From positions 868,001 to 932,000 of the forward strand of contig NZ_FNQB01000001.1 in assembly GCF_900107455.1 (NCBI RefSeq): DNA of 64,000 nt. The letters run 5' to 3'. How positions within the stretch are numbered: the stretch's first letter is position 1; each line of letters starts with the position of its first letter. The notes below the pieces were generated by a model. The model ran no database searches, had not been told where the DNA came from, and saw only the letters and a list, made by a program, of their open reading frames with translations. Both the position numbers and the translations under genes were made by a program. Below are positions 1 to 9,325 of the stretch, piece after piece. This stretch comes from Asanoa ishikariensis. Its GTDB lineage: Bacteria; Actinomycetota; Actinomycetes; Mycobacteriales; Micromonosporaceae.

Positions 1-94
1 TTGAACTGTTGGATTGCCTCCTGTTCGCTCACGAAATTGCGGGAAGTAAAAGACTGCGGATCGGGCGCATTGATCGCACCGTGCAGCGCCAGGA

Positions 95-928
95 TCAACC
101 ACGCACCTCGATTCCTATGAAGCTTCGATCGTCGAACGAGGCATTTCCGGGCTTAACGCCTTTGGTGTGGGGTGGCGAGCCGATCATCAGCGGGTCCGCC
201 TGAATCCGCGCTAAGAGCGCCAACTCGCTCTTTTCCAGGCTCGGGGAAGGATTGGGATAGCCGTCACTCACCAGCGTGAGGCGGCCACAGCCTGGTGGCA
301 CGGGGAAGACGTCTACCCGGGCACGCGGATCGACAATGCCGTCGAACGCGCCGTAGCCCAAGTTGACGTCGGCGCTGTTTCGGAATACCGCTGCTTTACG
401 GAGCAACGGCAGAACGAGCTCGCGCCCCAGATCGTTCTCGCGGAGCTTGTCCACGCTGGTGCCCTCGGCGATCAAACATCTCAGGTACGCTGCGCGCGTC
501 CGAGCGGCGATCTCCTCGTGCGGCGCGTGACGCACGTGAAACTGGTCGTCGATCCCGAACGCGCAGTCGCCGATTCGCCAGACCTCTCGGCGTTGGCAGG
601 CGAGAATCACCATCGATGCCGCTGGAATCTCATCGCTTGGCAATGAGCCTGCCTGCGAGTTGCGCAGGCGTTCGTCGCGAATCGTCTCGTGCAGCAGCTG
701 GATCGCTTCGTCCGCTGAGGCATTTTCGGGAAGCGACTGCACAGCCGCAGCAAGCACGTCCGCGATGACTTCGCCGCTGAAAAGCCCTTGTCGTCTGTCT
801 GAGGTTTTCGGTGTCGACCCGTCGATCACCGCAACGAATGACGGTGTGATCACGACTCGATCTTGACCGCCATCGTCTTCACCGCTAGCGCTGAGACAGT
901 ACGACTCCAAAACGCGAAAGGTCTGCAC
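95..928 (-). CDS. PP2C-like phosphatase-family protein
   Basis: The 277-residue product has scattered PP2C-like signatures: VAVIDGST around residue 36 (first metal-type Asp), RIGDC around 121, LVSDGYP near 220 and a C-terminal DDRSFIGIEV. That order of acidic motifs fits a PPM/PP2C fold, which dephosphorylates Ser/Thr-phosphorylated proteins, but the core is divergent and activity is not assured. The GTG start (926-928) shares one base with the stop of the upstream membrane-protein gene, so the two are translationally coupled. No signal peptide or membrane segment is visible, so it should be cytosolic. It could instead be a degenerate sensor form of the fold. Confidence 0.6.
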   Translation of the reverse strand: MQTFRVLESYCLSASGEDDGGQDRVVITPSFVAVIDGSTPKTSDRRQGLFSGEVIADVLAAAVQSLPENASADEAIQLLHETIRDERLRNSQAGSLPSDEIPAASMVILACQRREVWRIGDCAFGIDDQFHVRHAPHEEIAARTRAAYLRCLIAEGTSVDKLRENDLGRELVLPLLRKAAVFRNSADVNLGYGAFDGIVDPRARVDVFPVPPGCGRLTLVSDGYPNPSPSLEKSELALLARIQADPLMIGSPPHTKGVKPGNASFDDRSFIGIEVRG

Positions 929-1632
929 TAAAGTTCCTTGTAGTAGAGCTCCCGGGGCGGCAGCACGTGTCCGTTGTGGATGTCGCTTTCGACGACGGCG
1001 ATGAAGTCGCCCTTGAACTTCTTACCCAGCGGCCGCACGGACTGGACGAAGTACCGGGCTGCCGCAACGACACCGTACGTGTGCGCACCCGACAACAATA
1101 TTATTGTGCGGGGCTTGGCCGAGTACGGGTTGGTTATCCGAGCCACCACGCCGTGGTCCATGGTCAAAGGTGCGGTGACTTGATCGAGGGGGATGTTGAC
1201 TCCGTTGGGCGCGGTGAGCGACAGGCTGTCGAGCTTGACCTGGCTGCGTGGCTCGAGCCTCTGCAAGATGCGTGCGGCGACCTCGTTGTTCTTCGGGCCA
1301 CCCAGCACGATAACGTCCTGCTCCATCTCCTTGCGGAACTCGTCGGGGAAACACAGGCGTTGCGTGTCGAACTGCGAGTACGCCCGAACGAGCGACGGCG
1401 AGATGACCGCGAGCGCTCTGGCCTGACCGACGCCGGTTGAGGGGCGCTCGTACGCGCCGGTGTTGGTCGTGACGGATTGCGCGATGCAGATGCTCGCGCT
1501 GTACGGGTCCTTCAGCCGCCATCGCCGCCGCTCTGGTACTCGCTGCCGAAGCCTGGTGCCGAACCACGTCAAAACGGCGAGTCCGACGCCGGGTGTCAAT
1601 GCGGTAAGGAGGACCTGCTCGGTTAATCCCAT
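928..1632 (-). CDS. membrane-anchored protein of unknown family
   Basis: I do not recognise this 234-residue protein. It begins with one hydrophobic segment (about residues 4-24), then a basic stretch, then a soluble domain. That domain has a Rossmann-like strand-glycine motif (DVIVLGGPKNN, about residue 110) and a second strand-turn element (IILLSGAHTYG) near the C-terminus. The ATG at 1632 is preferred over an upstream extension because AGGAAGG lies 10 bases before it and the hydrophobic segment follows directly. It is cotranscribed with the PP2C-like gene through a 1-base overlap. A membrane-tethered nucleotide-binding or signalling role is possible but is inference only. Confidence 0.6.
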   Translation of the reverse strand: MGLTEQVLLTALTPGVGLAVLTWFGTRLRQRVPERRRWRLKDPYSASICIAQSVTTNTGAYERPSTGVGQARALAVISPSLVRAYSQFDTQRLCFPDEFRKEMEQDVIVLGGPKNNEVAARILQRLEPRSQVKLDSLSLTAPNGVNIPLDQVTAPLTMDHGVVARITNPYSAKPRTIILLSGAHTYGVVAAARYFVQSVRPLGKKFKGDFIAVVESDIHNGHVLPPRELYYKEL

Positions 1633-1865
1633 TCGCCACGCGCCTTCCTGCGAATCGTTAGCCGGCGGTCGGACGCGGGCCGGGCGGCGACCCGAAAGCA
1701 TATACCTGCGGTTCCGCAATTGATAGGTTGCGCTCACCAGTTTGGGCTATCTGCGAGTTTTGTCGAATGGCGCTTCGAGGGCCGCGCTTTACTCTCCGAA
1801 TTCGCGATCTTAGGATCCCATCCCCCAAGGCACCCGCACTCACGCCTTCTGCCGGCCCCAGGGCC
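1633..1865. other. intergenic region upstream of the membrane-protein operon
   Basis: These 233 bases separate the stop of the alpha-galactosidase gene from the start of the membrane-protein gene, both on the minus strand. Reading frames here are short and unconvincing. Apart from the AGGAAGG ribosome site at 1643-1649 on the minus strand, I see no clear promoter, dyad or terminator. Confidence 0.5.
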
Positions 1866-3932
1866 CTACTCGTCCCCTCGCACCTCGAAGACGATCGCCT
1901 GTTCTGGGCGTAGGCGGGGCACCTGGAAGCCGATCGTGGACAGGGCACGGCCCGTCGTGATGAAACCGTCGTCGGGTAGCTCGGCGTCGGCTCCCCAGCA
2001 GCGGGTCACGCGGTAGCGGCGTTCCGGGTGCAGGCCCGGCAAGCGAAGACGACGCTGGCGTAGCTCGGTCGGGTTGTCGAGTTGGGCGTGCACGAAGACC
2101 GCCGCCTCATCCGTGACCACGCCGGAGACGTCGCCGTGCACCGTGCGGCCACTGTGGAGCACCACCCGCAGACGCTTGTAGAGAGCTGCCCATTCGGCCA
2201 GCAGATCTAGCTCGACCTCCGTGCACGTGCTGATGTCCCACTCGATGCCCGCGTGGCCGAACAGGGCCGTGGCGCAGCGGAAAGCCAGGCCCGCGCTGCG
2301 GCCCGTCGTGTGGGCTGGGCTCGGGCCCACGTGGCTGCCGATCAGTTCCGGCGGCAGCAGCAGGCCCGTCCAGCGTTGGATGTGCTGCCGGTCCAGCGCG
2401 TCGTTCGAGTCCGAGGCCCAGACCCGGTCCGTGCGGGCCAGGATGCCGAGGTCGACCCGGCCGCCACCCGACGCGCAAGACTCGATCTCCAGAGCGGGGT
2501 GTCGCGCGCGGAGGCGGTCGAGCAACGCGTAGACCGCGGCCGTCTGGCGGTGCACGCCCGCGACCCCATCGCGGGCCGCTTCCAGCAGGTCGCGGTTGTG
2601 GTCCCACTTGAGGTAGTCGAGCTCATATTCAGTGACCAGCGCGGAGATCCGGTCGAATAGGTAGTCGGCGACCTCGGGCCGGGCCACGTCGAGGACGTGC
2701 TGGTGTCGGGATGGTCGGGGCAGCCGGCCCGGGGTGGCCAGGATCCACTCCGGATGGTCGCGGGCCAACGACGAGTCCGGGTTGACCATCTCCGGCTCGA
2801 ACCAGAGGCCGAACCGCATGCCGCGCGACCGCACGTGGTCGACCAGCGGGTGCAGTCCCGAGGGCCAGACCACCGGGTCCACCGTCCAGTCGCCCAGCCC
2901 GGCCGTGTCGTCGCGGCGGCCCGGGAACCAGCCGTCGTCCAGCACGAAGCGCTCGACGCCCACGCGGGCGGCGAGGTCGGCCAGGCGGGTCAGGCGGTCC
3001 AGGTCGTGGTCGAAGTAGACGGCTTCCCAGACGTTGAGGGTCAGGGGGCGAGGGCCGTGCGGGTGGCTCGGCCGCGACCGGATCATCCGGTGCAGCCGGT
3101 CGCTGAGCCCGTCGAGCCCGGCGTCCGACCAGACGAAATAGCCTGTGGGCGTCGAATAGGACTGCCCAGGCGTCAGCCGCACCTCGCCCGGCTCCAGCAG
3201 TTCGCCGCCGCCGAGGACCGCCACCGTGCCGGAGATTCGCTCGGCGTACTCCTCGTGCCCGCCGCTCCATCCGATATGGACCGCCCACGCCTCCGAGAAG
3301 TCGGGCGTCCCGGCTACGAGCAGCGGCGTGGCGTCGTGGCCCGTGCGGCCGCGCCGGCTCTCCCGGGCGTGCGTGCCGTTCCCGAGCGGCCGTCGTTGTG
3401 GCACCCGCTCCAGACCCCATCGTCCGGTGAAGTCGAGGACCTCGGTGGCCTGTTCGGGAAGGGGCAGCACGGTACGGAGCGCGGCGATCGTCCAGACGTC
3501 GGTGCCGACGTTCGTCAGCGTGTGCCGCAGGTGCACGACACCATGAAGATCGAGGCGGAGCTCGCTGCGCACCCGCACGCCCGCCGTCTCGTCGACCGCT
3601 TCGGCGACCACCGAGCCCTCGGAGACCGACACCGGACCGTCGAGTGCGAGCCGCAGATAGGGCCACTGCCCTGACCGGTCGCCCGTGACGCCAGGGCGGC
3701 CCGCATAGCCGTCCCACTGTGTCGGGAGCAACGGCATGCTCCCCACCGGCTGGGTCGGACCTTCGACAGCGGAGGCAAGATCGCCACCGGCGGCCGTGAC
3801 CAACGCGCGCAGCGCGGCGTCGTCGAGCGGGCCGGGATCAGCGCCCCAGTGCACCACCCGGGGCAGTCCGGGGCCGGCGAGATCGAGGATCAAGGCCGCG
3901 CCCGCGGCGGCCAGCACGACGGGCTCGGTCAT
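1866..3932 (-). CDS. alpha-galactosidase, GH36 family
   Basis: A 688-residue glycoside hydrolase, full length for GH36, that would release terminal alpha-galactose from melibiose/raffinose-type sugars. The N-terminal beta-sandwich is followed by a TIM barrel with FVLDDGWFPGRRDD (about residue 330), WFEPEMVNPDS, YLKWDHNRD (nucleophile Asp, about residue 442), ESCASGGGR, and WASDSNDALDRQ (acid/base Asp). There is no signal peptide, so it is cytoplasmic and needs an imported substrate. The gene begins 9 bases after the MFS transporter stop, so import and hydrolysis are probably coupled. The ATG at 3932 was chosen over a GTG two codons upstream; either is possible. Confidence 0.93.
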   Translation of the reverse strand: MTEPVVLAAAGAALILDLAGPGLPRVVHWGADPGPLDDAALRALVTAAGGDLASAVEGPTQPVGSMPLLPTQWDGYAGRPGVTGDRSGQWPYLRLALDGPVSVSEGSVVAEAVDETAGVRVRSELRLDLHGVVHLRHTLTNVGTDVWTIAALRTVLPLPEQATEVLDFTGRWGLERVPQRRPLGNGTHARESRRGRTGHDATPLLVAGTPDFSEAWAVHIGWSGGHEEYAERISGTVAVLGGGELLEPGEVRLTPGQSYSTPTGYFVWSDAGLDGLSDRLHRMIRSRPSHPHGPRPLTLNVWEAVYFDHDLDRLTRLADLAARVGVERFVLDDGWFPGRRDDTAGLGDWTVDPVVWPSGLHPLVDHVRSRGMRFGLWFEPEMVNPDSSLARDHPEWILATPGRLPRPSRHQHVLDVARPEVADYLFDRISALVTEYELDYLKWDHNRDLLEAARDGVAGVHRQTAAVYALLDRLRARHPALEIESCASGGGRVDLGILARTDRVWASDSNDALDRQHIQRWTGLLLPPELIGSHVGPSPAHTTGRSAGLAFRCATALFGHAGIEWDISTCTEVELDLLAEWAALYKRLRVVLHSGRTVHGDVSGVVTDEAAVFVHAQLDNPTELRQRRLRLPGLHPERRYRVTRCWGADAELPDDGFITTGRALSTIGFQVPRLRPEQAIVFEVRGDE

Positions 3933-3941
3933 CGCCACAGC

Positions 3942-5231
3942 CTACGTTGGCTGCCCGGCCACGGCGAGATCGTCGGAGGGCGTCGGGTCGATGGTGGTCA
4001 CCGCGGTGTCGCTCGGCGCCTGCTGCTTTCGGGCCAGGGCCAGGAAGGGCCAGGCGAAGGCCGAGATGACACCGCTGATGACGTACGACGTCGGGTAGCT
4101 CCAGACGTCGGCGGAGCGGCCAAGAATCGGCTGGGCCACCACGCCGCCGGTGGAGCTCATCAGCGAGTCGAACGACAGGATCGTCGCGCGTTGGCGGGAC
4201 GGGATCAGGCTGTTGATGAACGCCTGGCGGATCGGGGTGGCGGCGGCCCACAGCAGGCCCCACAGCATGATCAGGGTCAGCACCACCCAGAAGTTGGCGA
4301 TCAGGCCGATCAGCACGACGACCATCACGCTCAGCACCGCGGCGGCCAGCAGGGCCGAGCTGCGACGCCGGAAGAGCCCGCGGATGCGGCCCGTGAGGAA
4401 GCCGCCGGCGATCTGGGCCGCGGAGAGCAGGGCGGCGACCAGGCCGGCCACGCCGTAGGCCTGCGGGTCACCCCACAGCTCCAGCAGGTAGGGCTGCAGC
4501 GCGTAGAAGACGTAGACGCCCACGCCGCCGACGAACGGGGCCGCCAGCATCAGGTAGCGGACCGTCGGGACCCGCCAGCCGTAGTCGACCGAGTCGCTGA
4601 CGATGCGGCGGATCTCGGCGATCGGGCGGCCGCCGCGGTTGGGGGTGAAGCCGATGTCGCGCATCACCACCGCGGCCACCACGAACATCACCACCAGCAC
4701 CCCGGCCCGGACGACGAACGGGACGCCGAGGTTGGTGAGCTGGGCCAGGTAGCCGCCGCCGACCGAGCCGGCCAGCATCGCCATGCCGGAGGCCATCTGG
4801 GCCCGGCCGAAGACCGCGTCGAGTTGGCCGTCGAAGCCCGTGGCGGTCAGCGCGTCGACCAGCCAGGCCTCCGTGGCGCCGGAGAAGAAGGTGAAGCCCA
4901 GGCCGAGCAGCGCCGAGACCACCGCCCACTGCCAGAACGGGGCGTGCAGGTGCCAGAGGAGCACGTAGAGCCCTGTGGTGACGGCCAGCGTGAGGGTGCC
5001 GAGCAGGAACGAGGCGCGCCGGCCGCGTAGGTCGGCCACGATGCCGGTCGGCACCTCGAAGAGCACCATGCCGGCCGTGAAGAACGCGTTGGCGGCGAAC
5101 GCCTCGAGGTTGTTGAGCCCCGCGTCGAGCAGGAAGATCGTGTTGATGCCCCAGATCAGCGACGCGGCGAGCGTGTTGCCGACCGTCAGCAGGTAGTAGA
5201 TCCGCTTGATCGACGCCGGAGTCGCGGTCAC
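3942..5231 (-). CDS. MFS transporter
   Basis: A 429-residue major facilitator with about 12 hydrophobic segments. The loop between TM2 and TM3 reads GIVADLRGRRASF, the usual MFS motif-A region. The GTG start overlaps the methyltransferase stop by four bases (GTGA), and the alpha-galactosidase gene follows 9 bases later. That context suggests sugar uptake, but the sequence resembles general actinobacterial MFS proteins with an FEVPTG motif, so efflux cannot be excluded. The substrate is unknown. Confidence 0.8.
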   Translation of the reverse strand: MTATPASIKRIYYLLTVGNTLAASLIWGINTIFLLDAGLNNLEAFAANAFFTAGMVLFEVPTGIVADLRGRRASFLLGTLTLAVTTGLYVLLWHLHAPFWQWAVVSALLGLGFTFFSGATEAWLVDALTATGFDGQLDAVFGRAQMASGMAMLAGSVGGGYLAQLTNLGVPFVVRAGVLVVMFVVAAVVMRDIGFTPNRGGRPIAEIRRIVSDSVDYGWRVPTVRYLMLAAPFVGGVGVYVFYALQPYLLELWGDPQAYGVAGLVAALLSAAQIAGGFLTGRIRGLFRRRSSALLAAAVLSVMVVVLIGLIANFWVVLTLIMLWGLLWAAATPIRQAFINSLIPSRQRATILSFDSLMSSTGGVVAQPILGRSADVWSYPTSYVISGVISAFAWPFLALARKQQAPSDTAVTTIDPTPSDDLAVAGQPT

Positions 5232-5812
5232 AACGCACGCTCGGCACGGACCAGCGTGTCGATGGCGTCACGCGCACCGTCGACCGGCCGACGCACGGAA
5301 GCGGCACGCCGGACCACCAGGTCACCCAGCTCCGCCACGATCCCGGAAGGGGTCCACAGCCGCGAAAGATCCTGCGGCCCGCCCGTGCCCTCGGTGAGGT
5401 TGGTCGCGTCATGCCCGACGGCCAGCAGCGTGCCGCCGGGAGCGACCGCCGCGGCGGCCCGGCGCAGCACCGGCTCCCACAACTCCGGCGAAACGTGCAG
5501 GTAGGCGATCAGCACCAGGTCGACCACCGGCGGCACATAGTCGGCCAGGTCGGCGTGCACCCACGTGACGTCGAGCCCACGCGCGGCGGCCAGGCGCCGG
5601 CCCTTGTCGAGGGCCACGGCCGAGAAGTCGACGGCGGTAACCCGCCAACCGAGGCCGGCCAGCCAGAGCGCGTTGCGCCCCTCACCGGCGGCGAGGTCGA
5701 CGGCTGTGCCCGGCGACAGCCCGGTCAGCTCGTCAGCCACGAACCGATTCGGCGAAGCGCTCCAGACCAGGTCGGTCTCGGCGTATCTGTGGTCCCACCC
5801 CTGCGCGTCCAT
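5228..5812 (-). CDS. SAM-dependent methyltransferase, class I
   Basis: A 194-residue Rossmann methyltransferase. Motif I is VDLAAGEGRNALWLA (about residues 40-54), followed by an acidic motif II (VTAVDFSAVALD) and a post-I strand ending WVHADLADY. The WDHRYAETDLVWSASPN N-terminus is typical of the short tellurite-resistance/thiopurine-like methyltransferases of actinobacteria. The substrate is unknown. The ATG at 5812 is used; a TTG three codons upstream lies closer to a GGGGG stretch and is an alternative. It heads the operon with the MFS and alpha-galactosidase genes and diverges from the acylphosphatase gene across 37 bases. Confidence 0.8.
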   Translation of the reverse strand: MDAQGWDHRYAETDLVWSASPNRFVADELTGLSPGTAVDLAAGEGRNALWLAGLGWRVTAVDFSAVALDKGRRLAAARGLDVTWVHADLADYVPPVVDLVLIAYLHVSPELWEPVLRRAAAAVAPGGTLLAVGHDATNLTEGTGGPQDLSRLWTPSGIVAELGDLVVRRAASVRRPVDGARDAIDTLVRAERAL

Positions 5813-5849
5813 CGCCGACAAAGCTATCCCCCGGGTCCGACAATGAAGC

Positions 5850-6128
5850 GTGATCAGACGTCGAGTGGTCGTGACCGGCCGGGTGCAGGGCGTGTTCTTC
5901 CGGGACACCTGCCGCCGGCAGGCGCTCGCGGCCGGAGTCACCGGCTGGGTCCGCAACCTGTCCGACGGCAGCGTGGAAGCCGCCTTCGAGGGGTCACCGG
6001 ACGCCGTCGACCGCATGGTGAAATGGACTCGCAAAGGGCCGCCCGACGCGGTGGTCTACGACACCACGGTGACCGACGAGCCGCTCCAGGGCGACGACGA
6101 CTTCACCGTGCTGTCGACTCCCCGCTGA
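5850..6128 (+). CDS. acyP: acylphosphatase
   Basis: A 92-residue protein of standard acylphosphatase length that hydrolyses carboxyl-phosphate bonds such as acetyl- or carbamoyl-phosphate. The signature GRVQGVFFRD (about residues 10-19) supplies the phosphate-binding loop and catalytic Arg, and GWVRNLSDGSVE supplies the catalytic Asn (about residue 36). It starts with GTG at 5850. It sits 17 bases upstream of the SDR gene and is probably cotranscribed with it. The enzyme is cytosolic. Confidence 0.93.
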   Translation: MIRRRVVVTGRVQGVFFRDTCRRQALAAGVTGWVRNLSDGSVEAAFEGSPDAVDRMVKWTRKGPPDAVVYDTTVTDEPLQGDDDFTVLSTPR

Positions 6129-6145
6129 CGAAGGGAACGACGCGC

Positions 6146-6907
6146 ATGGGTGTCCTCGACCACTTCCGGCTCGACGGCAAGGTCGCGATCGTCACGGGCG
6201 CCTCGTCCGGTCTCGGGGTGGCTACCGCCGTCGGGCTGGCCGAGGCGGGTGCTGCGGTGGTCGTCGCCGGGCGCCGCAAAGACCGGCTCACCCAGACCGT
6301 CGCGCTGGTGGAGCAGGCCGGCGGCAAGGCGCTCGCGGTGCCTACCGACGTGTCCGACCCCGATGCCTGCCGCGCGCTGGCCGCCGCGGCGGTCGAGCAC
6401 TTCGGCCGGCTCGACATCCTGGTCAACAACGCCGGCGTCGGCACCGCGGTGCCAGCGTCACGGGAGACGCCCGAGGAATACCGCCAGGTCCTCGACATCA
6501 ACCTGATGGGCGCCTACTGGATGGCCCAGGCGGCCGGCAAGCACATGACCGACGGCGGCTCGATCATCAACATCTCCAGCGTGCTCGGCATCGTCTCGGC
6601 CGGGATGCCGCAGGCCGCGTACTCCAGCGCCAAGGCCGGCCTGCTCGGCCTGACCCGCGACCTGGCCGCCCAGTGGACCGGCCGCAAGGGGATCCGGGTC
6701 AACGCGATCGCGCCCGGCTTCTTCCCGTCGGAGATGACGGACCAGTACCCGGACGGCTACTACGAGCAACGGATCGCCCAGGTGCCTGCCGGTCGCGCCG
6801 GCGACCCGATGGAGTTCGCCGCCACGGTGGTGTTCCTGGCGTCCCGTGGCGCCGGCTACATCACCGGCGCCACGATCGTCGTCGACGGAGGCGCCACTAT
6901 CGTGTGA
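6146..6907 (+). CDS. short-chain dehydrogenase/reductase
   Basis: A 253-residue classical SDR. It has TGASSGLG for the cofactor loop (about residues 17-24), NNAG (about 95), a catalytic Ser in ISSVLG, YSSAKAG (Tyr-Lys pair, about 160) and the C-terminal GGATIV tail typical of FabG-like proteins. The RBS AAGGGA lies about 10 bases before the ATG. Substrate and direction are unknown; GRRKDR after strand 2 favours NADP(H). Its last 11 bases overlap the convergent cydB gene, so transcripts from the two strands collide here. Confidence 0.88.
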   Translation: MGVLDHFRLDGKVAIVTGASSGLGVATAVGLAEAGAAVVVAGRRKDRLTQTVALVEQAGGKALAVPTDVSDPDACRALAAAAVEHFGRLDILVNNAGVGTAVPASRETPEEYRQVLDINLMGAYWMAQAAGKHMTDGGSIINISSVLGIVSAGMPQAAYSSAKAGLLGLTRDLAAQWTGRKGIRVNAIAPGFFPSEMTDQYPDGYYEQRIAQVPAGRAGDPMEFAATVVFLASRGAGYITGATIVVDGGATIV

Positions 6908-7889
6908 CCGGCGCCAGCCTCTTGCGGAACACCCAGTAGGTCCAGCCCTGGTAGAGCAGCACCAGCGGGAGGAACAGGACCGCGACCCAGGTCATGACCT
7001 TCAGCGAGTACGGGCTGGCAGCCGCGTTGGCGATCGTCAGCGTGCCGGCCGGATCGCCGGTCGAGGGCAGCACGGCCGGGTGCAGCGCGGCGAACAGCGC
7101 GACCACGGTCAGCCCGATCGCGGCCGCGGTGCCGGCGAAGGCCCAGCCCTCCCGGCGTACCCGGTTGGTGGCCAGCGCGGCGACGGCGGCGAGTGCCGCC
7201 GCGCCGCCGAGCCCGATCGTGACCGCGTCGCGGCTCAGGTCGACCACCAGCCAGGCGAGGAAGCCGAGGAGCAGCGCGACCGCGACCGGGCCGAACCGGG
7301 ACGCCAGCCGGTTGGACCGGTCGCGCACCTCGCCGGTCGTCTTGAGGGCCACGAACACCGCGCCGTGCCAGACGAACACCGCACCGAACGTGGCGGCACC
7401 GAGCAGCGCGAACGGGTTGAGCAGGTCGACCAGGCCGCCGGTGTAGTCGTGGTCGGCGGCCAGCGGGACGCCGCGCACGATGTTGGCGAAGATCAGTCCC
7501 CAGAGCAGCGCGGGCAGCAACGATCCACAAAGGATGGCCCAGTCCCAGCGCGCCCGCCAGGCGGCGTCTTCGCGCTTGCCCCGGAACTCGAACGCCACCC
7601 CGCGCACGATCAGGGCCAGCAGGATGAACAACATCGGCAGGTAGAAACCGGAGAACACGCTGGCGTACCAGTGCGGGAAGGCCGCGAACATCGCGCCGGC
7701 GCCGGTGATCAGCCAGACCTCGTTGCCGTCCCAGACGGGGCCGATGGTGCCGAGTAGCTGCCGCCGCTCGGCGTCGTCGCGTGCGAACGTGCGCATCAGC
7801 ACGCCGACGCCGAAGTCGAAACCCTCCAGCACGAAGTAGCCGACGAACAGGAAGGCGATGGCGAGGAACCAGAAGGTCGAAAGGTCCAC
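6897..7889 (-). CDS. cydB: cytochrome bd oxidase subunit II
   Basis: A 330-residue membrane protein with about eight hydrophobic segments and the CydB signatures GYFVLEGFDFGVG (N-terminus), GPVWDGNEVWLITGAGAMFAAFP and RGVAFEFRGK. With CydA it forms the quinol:O2 oxidoreductase that generates proton motive force without pumping and works at low oxygen. The GTG start has AGGAGA 5 bases upstream and lies 14 bases after cydA. The 3' end overlaps the SDR gene by 11 bases. The cydDC exporter genes that often follow are absent here. Confidence 0.97.
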   Translation of the reverse strand: MDLSTFWFLAIAFLFVGYFVLEGFDFGVGVLMRTFARDDAERRQLLGTIGPVWDGNEVWLITGAGAMFAAFPHWYASVFSGFYLPMLFILLALIVRGVAFEFRGKREDAAWRARWDWAILCGSLLPALLWGLIFANIVRGVPLAADHDYTGGLVDLLNPFALLGAATFGAVFVWHGAVFVALKTTGEVRDRSNRLASRFGPVAVALLLGFLAWLVVDLSRDAVTIGLGGAAALAAVAALATNRVRREGWAFAGTAAAIGLTVVALFAALHPAVLPSTGDPAGTLTIANAAASPYSLKVMTWVAVLFLPLVLLYQGWTYWVFRKRLAPVTR

Positions 7890-7903
7890 TGTGGTCTCCT
7901 CAG

Positions 7904-9310
7904 TCAGTAGGCGAGCGCGGGAACGTCGTCGGCTTCGTCGGAAGCCTCGTCACGCACCGGCTTCGGCGGCGGCAGCCCGGCTCGCGCGTACCGGAACAGC
8001 AGTTTGCCTTCGATCACCGCAAGAACCGCGTAGATCAGCGTGAACGCGAGGAACGACGTCAGCACCTCAGCCAGCGACACGCTGCGGGACACCCCGTTTC
8101 GGGTCAGCAGCTCGCCGAAGACGATCCACGGCTGCCGGCCCATCTCGGTGAAGATCCAGCCCGCGGTGCTCGCGCCGAGCGGCAACAGCGGCAGGATCAG
8201 CCCGGCCCGCAACAACCAGCGGTTCGACGGGGTACGACCGCGCCGCTGCGACCAGAGCACCAGCAGCGCGATGGCGGCCGCGGCGAGCCCGAGCGTGATC
8301 ATCACCCGGAAGCTCCAGTAGGTGACCGGCACGATCGGCGAGTAGCTGCCGGGTCCGTACTCGGCCGCGTATCTCGCCTGGAGGTCGTTGATGCCCTCGA
8401 CGGCGCCCTTGGGGTTGCCGGTGGCCAGGAACGAGAGCAGGTAGGGCAGCTTGATGGTGAAGACTTCGCGGCTGCCGTCCAGAGTGCCGATGGTCAACAC
8501 GGAGAACGACGCCGGCTGTTCCGAGTGGTAGAGCGCCTCGGCCGCCGCCATCTTCATCGGCTGCACCTCGGTCATGATCTTGCCCTGGATATCGCCGGTG
8601 AACACCAGGCCCGCGCTCGCGACCATGGTCACCCAGGCGCCGAGCTTGAGCGCGAACCGATGCTCGGACGAGTCGGCGTCGGGGCGCCGCACCATGTGCC
8701 AGAGCGAGACGGCGACCAGCAGCGAGCCGGCGACGACGAAGGCGGCGAACAGCGTGTGCGGGAAGGTGATCAGCGCGACCTTGTTGGTCAGCACGGCCCA
8801 GATGTCGGTGAGCTCCGGGCGGCCGGTGTCGGGGTTCATCTTGAAGCCCACCGGGTTCTGCATCCACGAGTTGGCGGCCAGGATGAAGAACATGGACAGC
8901 ACGCTGCCCAGCGCCGCGGTCCAGATGGTCGCGAGGTGGATCCGCTTCGGCAGCTTCTCCCAGCCGAAGATCCACAGGCCGAGGAACGTCGACTCGAGGA
9001 AGAACGCGAGCAGGGCCTCCATGGCCAGCGGTGCGCCGAACACGTCGCCGACGAAGCGCGAGTAGTCGCTCCAGTTCATGCCGAACTGGAACTCCTGGAC
9101 GATGCCGGTGACGACGCCCATCGCGAAGTTGATCAGGAACAGCTTGCCGTAGAAGTGGGTCAGTCGTAGGTAGCGCGGATTGCCGGTGCGATGCCAGAGC
9201 GTCTGAAGGGTGGCGACCAGCGGGCCGAGCCCGATGGTCAGCGGCACGAAGAGGAAGTGGTAGACGGTGGTGACACCGAACTGCCACCGGGCGACGTCGA
9301 GCGCGTCCAT
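7904..9310 (-). CDS. cydA: cytochrome bd oxidase subunit I
   Basis: A 468-residue subunit carrying haems b558, b595 and d. The start ALDVARWQFGVTTVYHFLFVPLTIG includes the N-terminal haem-ligand His. EFQFGMNWSDYSRFVGDVFG and FFLESTFLGLWIFGWEKLP are diagnostic, and FPHTLFAAFVVAG carries a further His ligand. The length fits the short Q-loop class usual in actinobacteria. The ATG at 9310 is chosen because the family begins with MDALDVARWQF; in-frame sequence upstream runs through the promoter dyads and is not coding. Transcription is probably controlled by the dyads at 9326-9361. Confidence 0.97.
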   Translation of the reverse strand: MDALDVARWQFGVTTVYHFLFVPLTIGLGPLVATLQTLWHRTGNPRYLRLTHFYGKLFLINFAMGVVTGIVQEFQFGMNWSDYSRFVGDVFGAPLAMEALLAFFLESTFLGLWIFGWEKLPKRIHLATIWTAALGSVLSMFFILAANSWMQNPVGFKMNPDTGRPELTDIWAVLTNKVALITFPHTLFAAFVVAGSLLVAVSLWHMVRRPDADSSEHRFALKLGAWVTMVASAGLVFTGDIQGKIMTEVQPMKMAAAEALYHSEQPASFSVLTIGTLDGSREVFTIKLPYLLSFLATGNPKGAVEGINDLQARYAAEYGPGSYSPIVPVTYWSFRVMITLGLAAAAIALLVLWSQRRGRTPSNRWLLRAGLILPLLPLGASTAGWIFTEMGRQPWIVFGELLTRNGVSRSVSLAEVLTSFLAFTLIYAVLAVIEGKLLFRYARAGLPPPKPVRDEASDEADDVPALAY

Positions 9311-9325
9311 TGCGAACCCCCATTT

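Noticed and set aside
1-94. Possible small gene at the window edge
   Set aside because: The only frame is about 64 codons, overlaps the end of the PP2C-like gene antisense, and has no ribosome site or recognisable sequence.
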